From Candidatus Accumulibacter affinis (lineage in GTDB: Bacteria > Pseudomonadota > Gammaproteobacteria > Burkholderiales > Rhodocyclaceae): DNA of 64,000 nucleotides. Numbering within the stretch: position 1 is the stretch's first letter; every line of letters starts with the position of its first letter. The stretch covers positions 434,001 to 498,000 of the forward strand of contig JADJOT010000011.1 of the NCBI GenBank assembly GCA_016713625.1. Reading direction: 5' to 3'. The translations under genes were made by a program, and so were the position numbers. The notes below the pieces were generated by a model. It was not told where the DNA came from. It saw only the letters and a program-made list of their open reading frames with translations, and did no database searches. Positions 1-13,959 of this stretch are shown here, piece by piece.

Positions 1-37
1 GCGTTCACCTCACAACCAAAGCATAGAAAGTGCCGCG

Positions 38-1246
38 ATGAAAGTACTGCTGTTGACGCGCGAATACCCTCCCTACGTGTACGGCGGCGCCGGTGTTCAC
101 GTCGAGTATCTGTCTGGCGAACTCGCCAGGCTGATGCATGTCGAAGTTCGCTCGTTTGGCAACCAGGACACTGTGACTGGTGGAGTACGAGTCAAGGGTT
201 TTCCTTTCGGCAAGGGCAGTTTCGCGCACGTGGACAAGAAACTCAGTGGCGCGCTGGATACCTTCGAAACCAACCTGGAAACCCTCAGCGAGCAGATCGA
301 CGCCGATCTGGTACATGTCCACACCTGGTACGCACACCTTGGCGGCATCCTGGCGAAGACCCTCTACGGCATCCCGCTGGTGCATACGGTGCATTCGCTC
401 GAACCCTTGCGCCCCTGGAAGCGTGAGCAGCTGGGCTGCGGCTACGACATGTCGTCGTGGGTCGAACGTACCTCGCTGGGCATGGCCGACGCGGTGATCG
501 CGGTTTCGCAGGGAACCAAGGACGACATCCTCGAACATTTCGACATCGACCCGGCGAAGATCACCGTAATCTACAACGGCATCAACGTCGACCAGTACCA
601 CCCAACGGACGAGACGACAGCGCTGAACAAATACGGGGTCGATGCGGGCAAGCCGATCGTTCTCTTTGTTGGCCGAATCACCCGTCAAAAAGGCATCGTA
701 CACCTGGTAAACGCGGTCCATTACATCAATCGCGATGCGCAGGTCGTACTCTGCGCCGGCGCACCGGATACCCCTGAGGTCCTGGCCGAGATGGAAGTAG
801 CGGTAAAGCATTTGCGACAGGAGGGATTCAAGAACCTGATCTGGATTCAGGAAATGGTCACCAAGGCAGAGGCGATCGAGCTTTATTCGCATGCCACGGT
901 GTTCTGCTGTCCGTCCATCTACGAACCCTTCGGGATCATCAACCTCGAAGCGATGGCCTGCCGAACCGCCGTCGTGGCAAGTGCCGTCGGCGGCATCAAG
1001 GAGGTCGTCATCGATGGGGTCACCGGCTATCTGGTGCCCCTCGAGCAGTTGCACGTTGCGCCCTTCGAGCCGGTGAACCCGGATGCCTTTTCGCGCGATC
1101 TGGCGACAGCGATCAACAAGGTGCTCGACAACCCGGAACTCGCCGAAGCGATGGCTGCTGCCGGCCAGAAGCGCGCGCGCGAAGTCTTCAGCTGGTCGAG
1201 CATCGCCCAGCAGACCAAGAAGCTCTACGATTCACTGGTGAAGTGA
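38..1246 (+). CDS. glgM: GT4 glucosyltransferase, maltose-1-phosphate synthase / glycogen synthase (GlgM/GlgA, actinobacterial type)
   Basis: 402 residues, GT-B fold of family GT4. The N-terminus (MKVLLLTREYPPYVYGGAGV) carries the glycine-rich nucleotide-sugar loop. The C-terminal half has the retaining-GT4 E-x7-E motif in EPFGIINLE (Glu296 and Glu304). The overall pattern is that of the Corynebacterium-type glycogen synthase group, whose studied members (GlgM) join ADP-glucose and glucose-1-phosphate to give maltose-1-phosphate. They differ from the GT5 GlgA of E. coli, which is longer. The next gene encodes GlgE, which consumes maltose-1-phosphate, so a GlgM role fits well; simple chain-elongating glycogen synthase activity remains possible. 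Cytosolic. The ATG at 38 is preceded by a weak GAAAG-type ribosome site. Family certain; exact reaction inferred from the neighbour. Confidence 0.88.
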   Translation: MKVLLLTREYPPYVYGGAGVHVEYLSGELARLMHVEVRSFGNQDTVTGGVRVKGFPFGKGSFAHVDKKLSGALDTFETNLETLSEQIDADLVHVHTWYAHLGGILAKTLYGIPLVHTVHSLEPLRPWKREQLGCGYDMSSWVERTSLGMADAVIAVSQGTKDDILEHFDIDPAKITVIYNGINVDQYHPTDETTALNKYGVDAGKPIVLFVGRITRQKGIVHLVNAVHYINRDAQVVLCAGAPDTPEVLAEMEVAVKHLRQEGFKNLIWIQEMVTKAEAIELYSHATVFCCPSIYEPFGIINLEAMACRTAVVASAVGGIKEVVIDGVTGYLVPLEQLHVAPFEPVNPDAFSRDLATAINKVLDNPELAEAMAAAGQKRAREVFSWSSIAQQTKKLYDSLVK

Positions 1247-1277
1247 TGCCCGCTGGTGGCGAGGCAACCCAGCCAGC

Positions 1278-1306
1278 GTCAGCCGGCTGCGGCCTCGCCG
1301 GCTGAC
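1278..1306. other. Hairpin between glgM and glgE
   Basis: A perfect 10-bp stem, GTCAGCCGGC (1278-1287) against GCCGGCTGAC (1297-1306), with a 9-nt loop. It sits in the 142-base gap between two same-direction glycogen genes. No T run follows, so it is more likely an mRNA stability or attenuation structure than a full terminator. Confidence 0.45.
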
Positions 1307-1388
1307 ACGCCGCCGGCCCGCTCGGGCCACATCGATTCAGATTTCACTACCTTCCGGCCTCGCCGGTTGAGCATTCAGGAGCACGACA

Positions 1389-3347
1389 ATGATTCCCCAA
1401 GAATATCCCCGCGTGATCATCGAAGCGGTCGAGCCGCAGGTGGACGGCGGTCGCTTCCCCATCAAGCGCGTCGTCGGCGAGAAGGTCGTCGTCAGCGCCG
1501 ACATCTACAAGGAAGGCCATGACAAGCTGGCTGCCGTGCTGAAAGTGCGTAAGGTCGGCGAGAAAAGGTGGCATGAAAGCCCGATGACGCTGGGCGACAA
1601 CGACCGCTGGTTCGGCGAGTTTACGGTTGTCGCGATCGGTCGCTGGGAGTACACCATCGAGGCCTACGCCGAGCGCTACCTGTCGTGGGTGGACGAGATC
1701 ACCAAGAAGAATGTGCCAGGTGCCAACCTCAACAGCGAACTGCTTGAGGGGCTGGTAATCCTGAAGAAATCCGCTGCCCTGGCAGCAGCTCCCGAACGTA
1801 CGCGCATCAACGGCATCATCACCGCGATGGAGAGCGCGCTGGCTGCCGGTGAGCAGCAAGGCGCCATCGACCTCGGCATCGGCGGCGTGATTCGCAGCAT
1901 GATGGCCGCTTGCCCGGACCGCAGCGAAGGCTACGAACTGACGCCCGCGCTGGCGATCCTGGTCAATCGGCCAGTCACCCGCTTTGCCGCCTGGTACGAG
2001 TTCTTTCCGCGTTCGCAAGGCAGCATGCCGTACCGGCACGGCACCCTGCAGGACAGCATCCGGCGCCTGCACCAGATCAAGGCCATGGGTTTCGATGTCG
2101 TCTATCTGCCGCCGATTCACCCCATCGGCCACAGCTTTCGCAAGGGCAAGAACAACAGCCTGGTGGCGATCCCCGGTGATGTCGGCAGCCCCTGGGCGAT
2201 CGGCAACGAGCATGGCGGCCACATGGCGCTGGAGCCTCAGCTCGGCACCTGGGACGACTGGGATCGGTTTGTCGCCACCTGCCGCGAGCTGAATATCGAG
2301 ATTGCGCTCGATTACGTGATGAACTGCTCGCCGGACCATCCCTACGTGGCCGAGCATCCCGACTGGTTTTTTCATCGCCCCGACGGCTCGATCAAGTACG
2401 CCGAGAACCCGCCCAAGAAATACCAGGACGTCTACCCGCTCAACTTCGGGACCAGCGACCGCGCCGGACTGTGGCAGGAAATGCTCAAGATCTTCCTGTT
2501 CTGGGTCGGCAAGGGCGTTACCACCTTCCGCGTCGACAATCCTCACACCAAACCCGTGCCCTTCTGGGAGTGGGTGATCGGCGAAGTGCACCGGCAGTAC
2601 CCGGAGGTCATCTTCCTGGCCGAAGCGTTCACCAAACCGAAGATGATGCGCCTGTTGGCGAAGGTCGGCTTCGCCCAGTCCTACACCTACTTCACCTGGC
2701 GCAACCACAAGCATGACCTGACCGAGTACGTCAGTGAACTGACCGGTGGCGAGATGAAGGAGTACTTCACCGGCAACTTCTTCGCCAATACGCCGGACAT
2801 CCTGCCACCCATCCTGCAATTCGGCGGCCGTCCAGCGTTCATCCAGCGCGCCGTTCTGGCGGCGACGCTGTCCAGCGTCTACGGCATCTACAGTGGCTAC
2901 GAGCTGTGCGAGAACGAGGCCATACCGGGCAAGGAGGAATACCTCGACTCGGAGAAATACGAGATCCGGGTGCGCGACTGGAAGGCACCGGGCAACATCA
3001 TCGACCTGATCACCCGGATCAACCAGATCCGTCGCGACTTCCCGGCACTGCAAACCTACAACGACGTGCTTTTCCTGGCTACCGAGAACCCCCACATCCT
3101 GGCCTACGCCAAGATGACCGAAGACCGCTCCGACATCATCGTCTGTGTGGTCAATCTCGACCCCTTCCACCTGCACCACACCATCATGCATGTGCCGCTC
3201 GGCATTTTCGGCATCGGCGAGAATGAGCAGTACCAGGCACACGACCTGCTCTCCGACGAACGCTACCGCTGGCAGGGTCCGACCGCCTACGTCGAGCTTG
3301 GCCCAACCACCAAGATGGCTCACATCATCAAGATCCGCCGCTGGTAG
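1389..3347 (+). CDS. glgE: Alpha-1,4-glucan:maltose-1-phosphate maltosyltransferase (GlgE)
   Basis: 652 residues, the usual GlgE length. GH13 (subfamily 3) enzyme that transfers maltosyl units from maltose-1-phosphate onto the non-reducing end of alpha-1,4-glucans. The N-terminal beta-sandwich (about 1-190) is followed by the TIM barrel. Nucleophile Asp383 lies in RVDNPHTKP and acid/base Glu412 in LAEAFTKP; the 29-residue spacing equals that of the characterised Streptomyces enzyme (Asp394/Glu423, from family knowledge). The barrel entry motif YLPPIHPIG is also present. Preceded by AGGAG about 10 bases before ATG 1389. It probably shares a transcript with glgM and converges with glgP. Neither treS nor pep2 is in the window, so the maltose-1-phosphate would come from the adjacent GlgM. 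Confidence 0.95.
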   Translation: MIPQEYPRVIIEAVEPQVDGGRFPIKRVVGEKVVVSADIYKEGHDKLAAVLKVRKVGEKRWHESPMTLGDNDRWFGEFTVVAIGRWEYTIEAYAERYLSWVDEITKKNVPGANLNSELLEGLVILKKSAALAAAPERTRINGIITAMESALAAGEQQGAIDLGIGGVIRSMMAACPDRSEGYELTPALAILVNRPVTRFAAWYEFFPRSQGSMPYRHGTLQDSIRRLHQIKAMGFDVVYLPPIHPIGHSFRKGKNNSLVAIPGDVGSPWAIGNEHGGHMALEPQLGTWDDWDRFVATCRELNIEIALDYVMNCSPDHPYVAEHPDWFFHRPDGSIKYAENPPKKYQDVYPLNFGTSDRAGLWQEMLKIFLFWVGKGVTTFRVDNPHTKPVPFWEWVIGEVHRQYPEVIFLAEAFTKPKMMRLLAKVGFAQSYTYFTWRNHKHDLTEYVSELTGGEMKEYFTGNFFANTPDILPPILQFGGRPAFIQRAVLAATLSSVYGIYSGYELCENEAIPGKEEYLDSEKYEIRVRDWKAPGNIIDLITRINQIRRDFPALQTYNDVLFLATENPHILAYAKMTEDRSDIIVCVVNLDPFHLHHTIMHVPLGIFGIGENEQYQAHDLLSDERYRWQGPTAYVELGPTTKMAHIIKIRRW

Positions 3348-3407
3348 GAAGGCTGCAGGCCAGCCGGCAGGCGGTGACTTAGCCGTCAGCGCCGTACGCG
3401 GAACCGG

Positions 3408-3465
3408 CCGCATTGCCCCCTGTGTGGCGGGGCAATGCGGCGTGGCCGGGGGAGGCCCCCCGGCC
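3408..3465. terminator. Two strong hairpins between convergent glgE and glgP
   Basis: A perfect 12-bp stem (CCGCATTGCCCC at 3408-3419 with GGGGCAATGCGG at 3429-3440) is followed at once by a 9-bp GC stem (GGCCGGGGG 3444-3452 with CCCCCGGCC 3457-3465). They lie in the gap between the stop codons of two converging genes, the expected place for a bidirectional terminator. There is no clear T run, so termination is inferred from position and stem strength. Confidence 0.6.
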
Positions 3466-3473
3466 ATTCCGGG

Positions 3474-6053
<2,580 letters not shown>

Positions 6054-6532
6054 GTCAATATCCTCGAAATTTTCTGATTGCCTTCGTATGAAAAAACAGC
6101 TGTCCCGGCCCTGGGACCCGCTTCATGGGCGAGTCTAAAGCATTGTGCGAGGAAGCGCACGCCGAGACCGAATCGGCCCGCAAGCTGACCTGCACTAAAT
6201 CATTTGTCATCAAATGAGCAGTTCCTGATCACCATCGGCAAGACCACGGCATGGATTCCGCCCATGCGTTATCCGCCGCATGCCGTTGCCTGTCCTGTGG
6301 TGGCGTCGCATGCTGTGGCAAAGTCTCAAGCCTTTCGGGCTGGGGACGAAGGCAGGGTTTGGCTCTTCAGCGGCAAGCGTGCATACCGACGATGTTGCCG
6401 CGCGAAGCTTGGTCGACCGCCGAGGGTCGCTGACCTGTCCAGGAGCAGACTTGATGACAAACAGGAGAGCCCCAGCACGCCCGGCGAAGCGGCGGTTATT
6501 TCTTCAGTGGTTCGGGTGCCGATCTTGAGCGG
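6054..6532. other. Gene-free interval upstream of glgP
   Basis: About 480 bases between the start of glgP and the stop of the next minus-strand gene. The open frames here give low-complexity translations with no recognisable family and no good ribosome site. The part near 6054-6200 must contain the glgP promoter, but no confident box could be picked. No tRNA-like structure seen. Confidence 0.5.
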
Positions 6533-7297
6533 CTAGAGATTGGCCGAACGCCACCAGTTGCTGTGATCCCTACGCAATACGGTCTGCGAGAGCATCGGGT
6601 AATGGACTAGTTCGCTGCCGATTCCCAGGTAGAAACCGTTCTTGACCATTCGATAGGGGAACTCGAGCGAGTGCACGCGGTGAACGAGCTTGTTCTGTTT
6701 CGACACGGGCCGCAGCTCCAGCAAGGCTTCACGCAGGTGCTGCAGGAAGGAATATGGTAGATCGCCCTCCTGGCCGTTCGCCGGATCGCGCGCCAGCGGG
6801 CCGAGTCCGAGCTCGACAAAACACATCCCGGGAAAGCGGAAGAATTTCGATGGTTTGGTGGTCACGTCGGCGTAGTAGGTTGCCGGGTCAAGGAGGCTGA
6901 CCACCAGGCTGTTGATGGGAGCCAGATCCTGGTACATGTGCAGTTCGGGATCGGCTTGCGGCAACGCGCTGCCGCGGCTCAAACCCAGGGTCGTACCCAT
7001 GGCGGTAGTCAGGTAGAGCTGGCCGACGGCACTCATCGTCAGGTGCTCCATCACCCGATACATCGAAATGTATACGGAGTTCTTGGGCGTGCCATCGGAC
7101 TTCGCCACACAGCGCGCAAAAGCCCCGTCGATGTCGAAGTACTCGTGGCGGTAAGCTGGGTCAATCTCGAAAAACAGGGCCTGGCCCTTCGACTTGAATT
7201 TGTGGCCCGTCGCGTAGTACTGCCCGAACTGCGCCGGTGGCAGCATGGAGGCGATGAGTGCTTCGGGAATCAGCGAGAAGTAAAGATGCATGGACAT
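6533..7297 (-). CDS. Conserved hypothetical protein, 254 aa, paralogue A next to hppA
   Basis: 254 residues from the ATG at 7297, chosen because AAGGGAGA lies about 7 bases upstream; a longer frame from 7336 would place that site inside the coding sequence. Not a family I recognise. It aligns without gaps, and with most residues the same, to the gene at 10505-11269. Shared blocks are HLYFSLIPEALIASML, DGTPKNSVYIS, HMYQDL.PINSLVVS, FVELGLG.LA, DLPYSF, KLVHRVHSLEFPYRM and LRRDH..WWRSAN. No signal peptide or membrane span is evident, so it is probably cytosolic. It lies downstream of hppA on the same strand, with about 146 bases between. Function unknown; the link to the pyrophosphatase is positional only. 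Confidence 0.85.
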   Translation of the reverse strand: MSMHLYFSLIPEALIASMLPPAQFGQYYATGHKFKSKGQALFFEIDPAYRHEYFDIDGAFARCVAKSDGTPKNSVYISMYRVMEHLTMSAVGQLYLTTAMGTTLGLSRGSALPQADPELHMYQDLAPINSLVVSLLDPATYYADVTTKPSKFFRFPGMCFVELGLGPLARDPANGQEGDLPYSFLQHLREALLELRPVSKQNKLVHRVHSLEFPYRMVKNGFYLGIGSELVHYPMLSQTVLRRDHSNWWRSANL

Positions 7298-7443
7298 GGT
7301 TGAATCTCCCTTGAAATAGTCGACTTGGTTCGACACTTGTCATGTTTGCTGCGTTGGCCGTGGCTGCCAGGGCACCAAAACGTTGGGACGCCCTGGTCAC
7401 CGCTGGCTGACGGACGCAGCGGCCTGCCTACGCCTGCTTACCG

Positions 7444-9951
<2,508 letters not shown>

Positions 9952-10504
9952 TGGTTTTCTCCGTGAAAAAGAGTTGAAATTGTCTCGGTGGCTACCGCAG
10001 ACGTCCAGGCACGGCGGACAGAAGCACTGGAAGTTCCCTGGAGCCTTGCCCAGTGTCTCCGGCTATCTCATTCGTGTCAACGGTTCTCAATAGCAAGTTT
10101 CGTGCCCAGACCCTTCGCAAAAGTGATCGCCGCGTTGGCGCGCCGGGCGACTCGCTCCTCGCCAGCTCTGGGGTCACGGCATGCGGCCGAGGCGCCTGCC
10201 GCCGTTGCCCCCTGTGCGGCCGCTGGTGGTCTGTCGAACGGCCGCCACGCCGTGCCAGCAAGCCCTGCGATTCCTGGGGCGGAGCGCATCATCCGGTTCG
10301 CTTTACGCCGCATGGCGTGCATCAAAGTGGGGCGCTGTGGCGAGCCAATGCGAGACCCGAGCCTCACCTGATCACACCTTGTCCAACGAAAACGATAGAA
10401 TCCAGACCGCAACCAAAAAAACCGCCTTGCAGCACCGGAACCCTACGCATTTTGCGGCGGGCGTACGTTTCCCGACAATCTCTTATTGGAGGATATACAC
10501 AACC
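9952..10504. other. Divergent intergenic region between hppA and paralogue B
   Basis: 553 bases separating hppA (leftwards) from the 254-aa paralogue B (rightwards), so it should carry promoters for both. Frames extending the downstream gene to 10181 are rejected because a strong TTGGAGGA ribosome site at 10486-10492 points to the ATG at 10505. No RNA gene, repeat or convincing promoter box was identified. Confidence 0.5.
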
Positions 10505-11269
10505 ATGACGATACATCTTTACTTCTCGCTGATTCCCGAGGCCCTGATCGCCTCCATGCTGGGCCCGGAGGAGTTCGGACAATACTATTCGACCGGCCAC
10601 CACTACAAATCGAAGGGGCAAGCGATCTTCTTCGAGGTCGATCCCACCTTCCGCCACGAGTTTTTCAACATCGACGAAGGCTTCAAGCGCTGTACCCCAC
10701 ACCCGGACGGCACGCCGAAGAACTCGGTCTATATTTCAGTCTACCGCGTACTCGAGCACATCCCGGTGAGCGCCCTGGGCAAGCTCTATCTGAGCACCGC
10801 CTATGGCCACACTCTGGCCTTGAGCCAGGCGGCCGCGCTGCCGGCGAAAGAGGCGGGCCTGCACATGTATCAGGACCTGACGCCGATCAACAGCCTGGTG
10901 GTGAGCGCCCAGGACGCGCAGGCTTACTATGCCAGCATCACCAACCAGCCGGCCAAGTTCATTCGCTTCCCCGGGCTGTGTTTTGTCGAACTGGGACTGG
11001 GCGCGCTGGCGACCGATCCCCTCAATGGTGCGGTGGGCGATCTGCCGTACTCGTTCATGCACCATCTGCGCGAGGCATTGCTGGAAGTGGACCCGACCGG
11101 CAAGCAAAGCAAGCTGGTGCATCGCGTGCATTCACTGGAGTTTCCGTATCGGATGATCAAGAGCGGTTTCTATATGGGTAACGGCCCTGATCTGGCGTTT
11201 TACCAGATGCCTTCGCACGAGGTCTTGCGTCGCGATCACAACAGCTGGTGGCGTTCGGCCAATATGTAA
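10505..11269 (+). CDS. Conserved hypothetical protein, 254 aa, paralogue B next to hppA
   Basis: 254 residues, the same length as paralogue A at 6533-7297 and alignable without gaps. The start is fixed by GGAGG (within 10486-10492) ahead of ATG 10505. It begins MTIHLYFSLIPEALIASML and ends LRRDHNSWWRSANM. Long invariant blocks across both copies (PKNSVYIS, INSLVVS, FVELGLG, VHRVHSLEFPYRM) indicate a folded single-domain protein under constraint. No known motif, signal peptide or membrane helix was recognised. It is transcribed divergently from hppA and convergently with the phosphofructokinase gene. The two paralogues therefore bracket the pyrophosphatase. Function unknown. Confidence 0.85.
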   Translation: MTIHLYFSLIPEALIASMLGPEEFGQYYSTGHHYKSKGQAIFFEVDPTFRHEFFNIDEGFKRCTPHPDGTPKNSVYISVYRVLEHIPVSALGKLYLSTAYGHTLALSQAAALPAKEAGLHMYQDLTPINSLVVSAQDAQAYYASITNQPAKFIRFPGLCFVELGLGALATDPLNGAVGDLPYSFMHHLREALLEVDPTGKQSKLVHRVHSLEFPYRMIKSGFYMGNGPDLAFYQMPSHEVLRRDHNSWWRSANM

Positions 11270-11279
11270 GCGTTTTTCC

Positions 11280-11323
11280 GCAAGGAGTCGCCGGCGAGGA
11301 AGTCTGCGGCTGCGGCTCCTTGC
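11280..11323. terminator. Possible bidirectional terminator hairpin
   Basis: GCAAGGAG (11280-11287) pairs with CTCCTTGC (11316-11323), with partly pairing GC-rich sequence inside. It lies just after the stop of paralogue B and ahead of the convergent phosphofructokinase stop. No T run; weak call. Confidence 0.35.
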
Positions 11324-11385
11324 GCGTCGTTGCGCAGGTCGCTCCCGGCACGCTGGGAGTGGACCCGGTTTTTCCACTCGGCGCA

Positions 11386-13617
11386 TCACCCGGCGGCAGC
11401 CATCGATGCCGCCATGGCTCGGACCACCGGGCGTAACTCCAGCCACCATTGTTCTTTCGGCCGGCGGTAGGTCCAATCGACCATTTCCGACATCCGGCCA
11501 AGCGGGAAAAGCGTCACCTTACCCTCGACGAGGCCGATGAACGCGCCCTCCGCTGAACCACTTTCCAGTTGCGCACTCAGGAAGTTGATGCAATGAGCCG
11601 CCAGTCGGGTCGCCAGAATGCGGTCGTACGGTGACGGGTTCCCGCCCTGCTGGAAATGCCCCAAAACGGCGCGGCGGACATCAAACAGGCCACGCCCTTC
11701 CTCCTCGAACAGCGCGCACATGAAGTCGGTGGTGTATCTAGCGTTGGTGCGCTCGTTGCGGATGGTCAGATTGAGTCGTCGGCCGCTGCGGAAAGCTTCG
11801 GTCATCTGCTCGACGTCGGCTTGCAGGTCTTTCAGGGTGACCCCTTCTTCGTGCAGATAGACGCGCTCGGCGCCGCCGGCGAGACCGCTCATCAATGCCA
11901 GGTAGCCACAGTAGCGTCCCATCGTCTCGACCACGAAACAGCGTTTCGCTGCCATCGCCGACTGTTTGATGCGATCGAGCGCGTACACAATGGCGTTGAG
12001 CGCGGTGTCGGCGCCAATACTCAGTTCCGAACCGGGCAGATTGTTGTCGATCGTTGCCGGCAGGCAGATCATGGGAATTTTGAAGGCAGGATAGCGGTCG
12101 CGCTCGGCATGCAACTGGTGCGCCGCCCGGTAGGCCATCCAGCCGCCAATGACCAGCAATCCCTCTATCTGGTGTGTTTCGATCGCGCGGGCGACACCGT
12201 AAAGCTCCTCGACGGTCGGGATATGGCGATTGGTGCCCAGTTCGCAGCCCCCCAGCGCAGTCCAGCCTTCCACATCACCCCAGGTGAGTTCCTCGATTCG
12301 GCCGGCCAGTAAGCCCTCGAAACCGCCGCGCACTCCGAGCAGCGTGAGGCCGCGGTCGAGACCGAAGCGTACGGCGGCACGGACGGCAGGATTCATCCCC
12401 GGCGCCAGTCCACCGGCATGAATGATGGCCAGGCGGCGGGGCCGCAACGGCGGTCTGATGCTCGGTGACGCCTCGGCAATGGCCTTGAAAACGTCAAACA
12501 TTTCGGTAAAGCTGCCGCCGCGTAACTCCATCGCCTTGGCATAGTTCTGCGCGGCGATCATCTCGGCAACGGCTCGGGTTTGCTCAACGCAGGGCATCAA
12601 CGGTACCCGCCGAACGCGGTTGTAGCGGATGCCAATCAGTTGCGGTTCGCTGTCCGGTGTGGCCGCAAGCACTTCGTCGGCTGCCGCATAACCCAGTAGG
12701 GTGCTCATCCAGCGGTCGAAACTACTGGGCGTTCCGCCGCGCTGCACGTGACCGAGAATGGTCACCCGGGCATCCTCGCCGAGTCGCTCCTCCAGCACTT
12801 GCCGCACATGATCGCAACTGATCGGCCTACCGGTGCGGTCCTGCGCGCCCTCGGCGACGACGACGATGCTGTCGCGGCGCCCCGCGGCGCGTCCGTTGCG
12901 CAACAAGCCGCACATCTGCTCCTCCCAGCCCTCCGACGGAGGACTCTCGGGAATGAGCACGTAGTCGGCGCCACCGGCGATGGCGCTCATCAGGGCCAGA
13001 TAGCCACAGTGTCGGCCCATGACCTCAACGACGAAACTGCGCTGATGACTGGCGGCGGTGCTGGTGATCGCGTCGATCGCTTCGGTGATCCGATGCATGG
13101 CGGAATCGGCGCCGATCGTCATGTCGGTGCCGACCATGTCGTTGTCAATCGATCCGACCAGACCGGCGACCATCAAAGCCGGATGCTGCCGGGCTGTCTG
13201 CTCGTCGATCTCGCCGTTCTGAACCAGTTCTGCCACCAGTCCCGGCCATTCCCTGCGAAAAGTGTCGGCGCCAGTCAGGCTACCGTCACCACCAATGATG
13301 ACCAGCCGGTCGATGCCGTGCCGGAGCAGGTTATGGGCGGCGCGCAGGCGACCGGCGTGCTCGCGGAAAGCGGCGCAACGGGCCGTGCCGATGATCGTGC
13401 CGCCACGATGCAAAACGCTGCCTACATCATCCCAGGACTGGGCCCGGATGCGGTCGCCACCGTCGACCATGCCTTGATAACCTTCGTAGATCGCGTAAAC
13501 GGCAGCGCCCTGATGCAGGGCGGTGCGGACGACGGCCCGCACCGCCGCGTTCATGCCCTGGGCGTCGCCGCCGCTGGTGAGTACGCCGATGGTCTTGCGG
13601 GGACTATTCTTGTTCAT
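11386..13617 (-). CDS. pfk: 6-phosphofructokinase, tandem two-domain (eukaryotic-like) type
   Basis: 743 residues, about twice a standard bacterial PfkA, made of two PFK domains (about 1-385 and 395-743), each starting with a glycine-rich GG.A.GMN.AVRA block. The N-terminal half keeps the nucleotide loop GGDGS (109-113) and the catalytic SIDND segment (catalytic Asp158). The Gly after the Asp is the residue typical of ATP-dependent rather than PPi-dependent enzymes. In the C-terminal half the equivalent loop is GGWMA and the catalytic segment is TIDNN, so that half is probably regulatory, as in animal and fungal PFK. It adds irreversible glycolytic capacity beside the glycogen genes. Monocistronic by context. 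Bacterial tandem PFKs are known but uncommon. Confidence 0.92.
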   Translation of the reverse strand: MNKNSPRKTIGVLTSGGDAQGMNAAVRAVVRTALHQGAAVYAIYEGYQGMVDGGDRIRAQSWDDVGSVLHRGGTIIGTARCAAFREHAGRLRAAHNLLRHGIDRLVIIGGDGSLTGADTFRREWPGLVAELVQNGEIDEQTARQHPALMVAGLVGSIDNDMVGTDMTIGADSAMHRITEAIDAITSTAASHQRSFVVEVMGRHCGYLALMSAIAGGADYVLIPESPPSEGWEEQMCGLLRNGRAAGRRDSIVVVAEGAQDRTGRPISCDHVRQVLEERLGEDARVTILGHVQRGGTPSSFDRWMSTLLGYAAADEVLAATPDSEPQLIGIRYNRVRRVPLMPCVEQTRAVAEMIAAQNYAKAMELRGGSFTEMFDVFKAIAEASPSIRPPLRPRRLAIIHAGGLAPGMNPAVRAAVRFGLDRGLTLLGVRGGFEGLLAGRIEELTWGDVEGWTALGGCELGTNRHIPTVEELYGVARAIETHQIEGLLVIGGWMAYRAAHQLHAERDRYPAFKIPMICLPATIDNNLPGSELSIGADTALNAIVYALDRIKQSAMAAKRCFVVETMGRYCGYLALMSGLAGGAERVYLHEEGVTLKDLQADVEQMTEAFRSGRRLNLTIRNERTNARYTTDFMCALFEEEGRGLFDVRRAVLGHFQQGGNPSPYDRILATRLAAHCINFLSAQLESGSAEGAFIGLVEGKVTLFPLGRMSEMVDWTYRRPKEQWWLELRPVVRAMAASMAAAG

Positions 13618-13959
13618 GCGGGAATTTCCCTGTGTTTGAAGAGGAATGGCACGATAGTACCATCACCCCTTGATGGGGAAAAACGGGCCAGCCTGCCGTG
13701 CGAGTTCTGCAAGAGGCTCAGTAGAACCAATAAAATCATTTGATAAGCACGAGCTTGGTATTTCGCCCATTTTCACCTAGACTCGTTTCGTCGTCTCCCT
13801 GTTTGCGTCGTCGTCTGCGTCATAAGGCAGCCTGGCGCTGGTATCCGAGAGGATGCAATCGTCCACTATCAGGCGCGAGCGGCGATTTCCGCGGCAGCCC
13901 GAGGCGGCACGAAGAGCGGACGTGACAAGTCCGAGTCAATCAAACTGGAGGAAACAGCC
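13618..13959. other. Intergenic region ahead of the subtilisin gene
   Basis: 342 bases between the divergent pfk and S8 protease genes. It must hold promoters for both. An AT-richer patch near 13725-13760 is the likeliest area, but no confident -35/-10 pair is claimed. A GGAGGAAACAG leader just before 13960 is shared with the second protease gene. Confidence 0.45.

Noticed and set aside
5..1054. Long minus-strand open frame opposite glgM
   Set aside because: High-GC antisense shadow of a clear GT4 gene; no ribosome site or recognisable protein.
1347..3467. 706-codon minus-strand frame opposite glgE
   Set aside because: Shadow of glgE, whose catalytic residues and length are certain.
6204..6536. 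Possible 110-aa protein in the gap upstream of glgP
   Set aside because: Low-complexity translation, no ribosome site, overlaps the end of a supported gene on the other strand.
7368..7415. CCAGGGC...GCCCTGG stem between hppA and paralogue A as a terminator
   Set aside because: Only 7 bp with a long loop and no T run; too weak to list.
11386..13617. PPi-dependent phosphofructokinase, tempting beside a pyrophosphatase
   Set aside because: The active half has GGDGS, the ATP-type loop; PPi enzymes usually have Asp after GGD.
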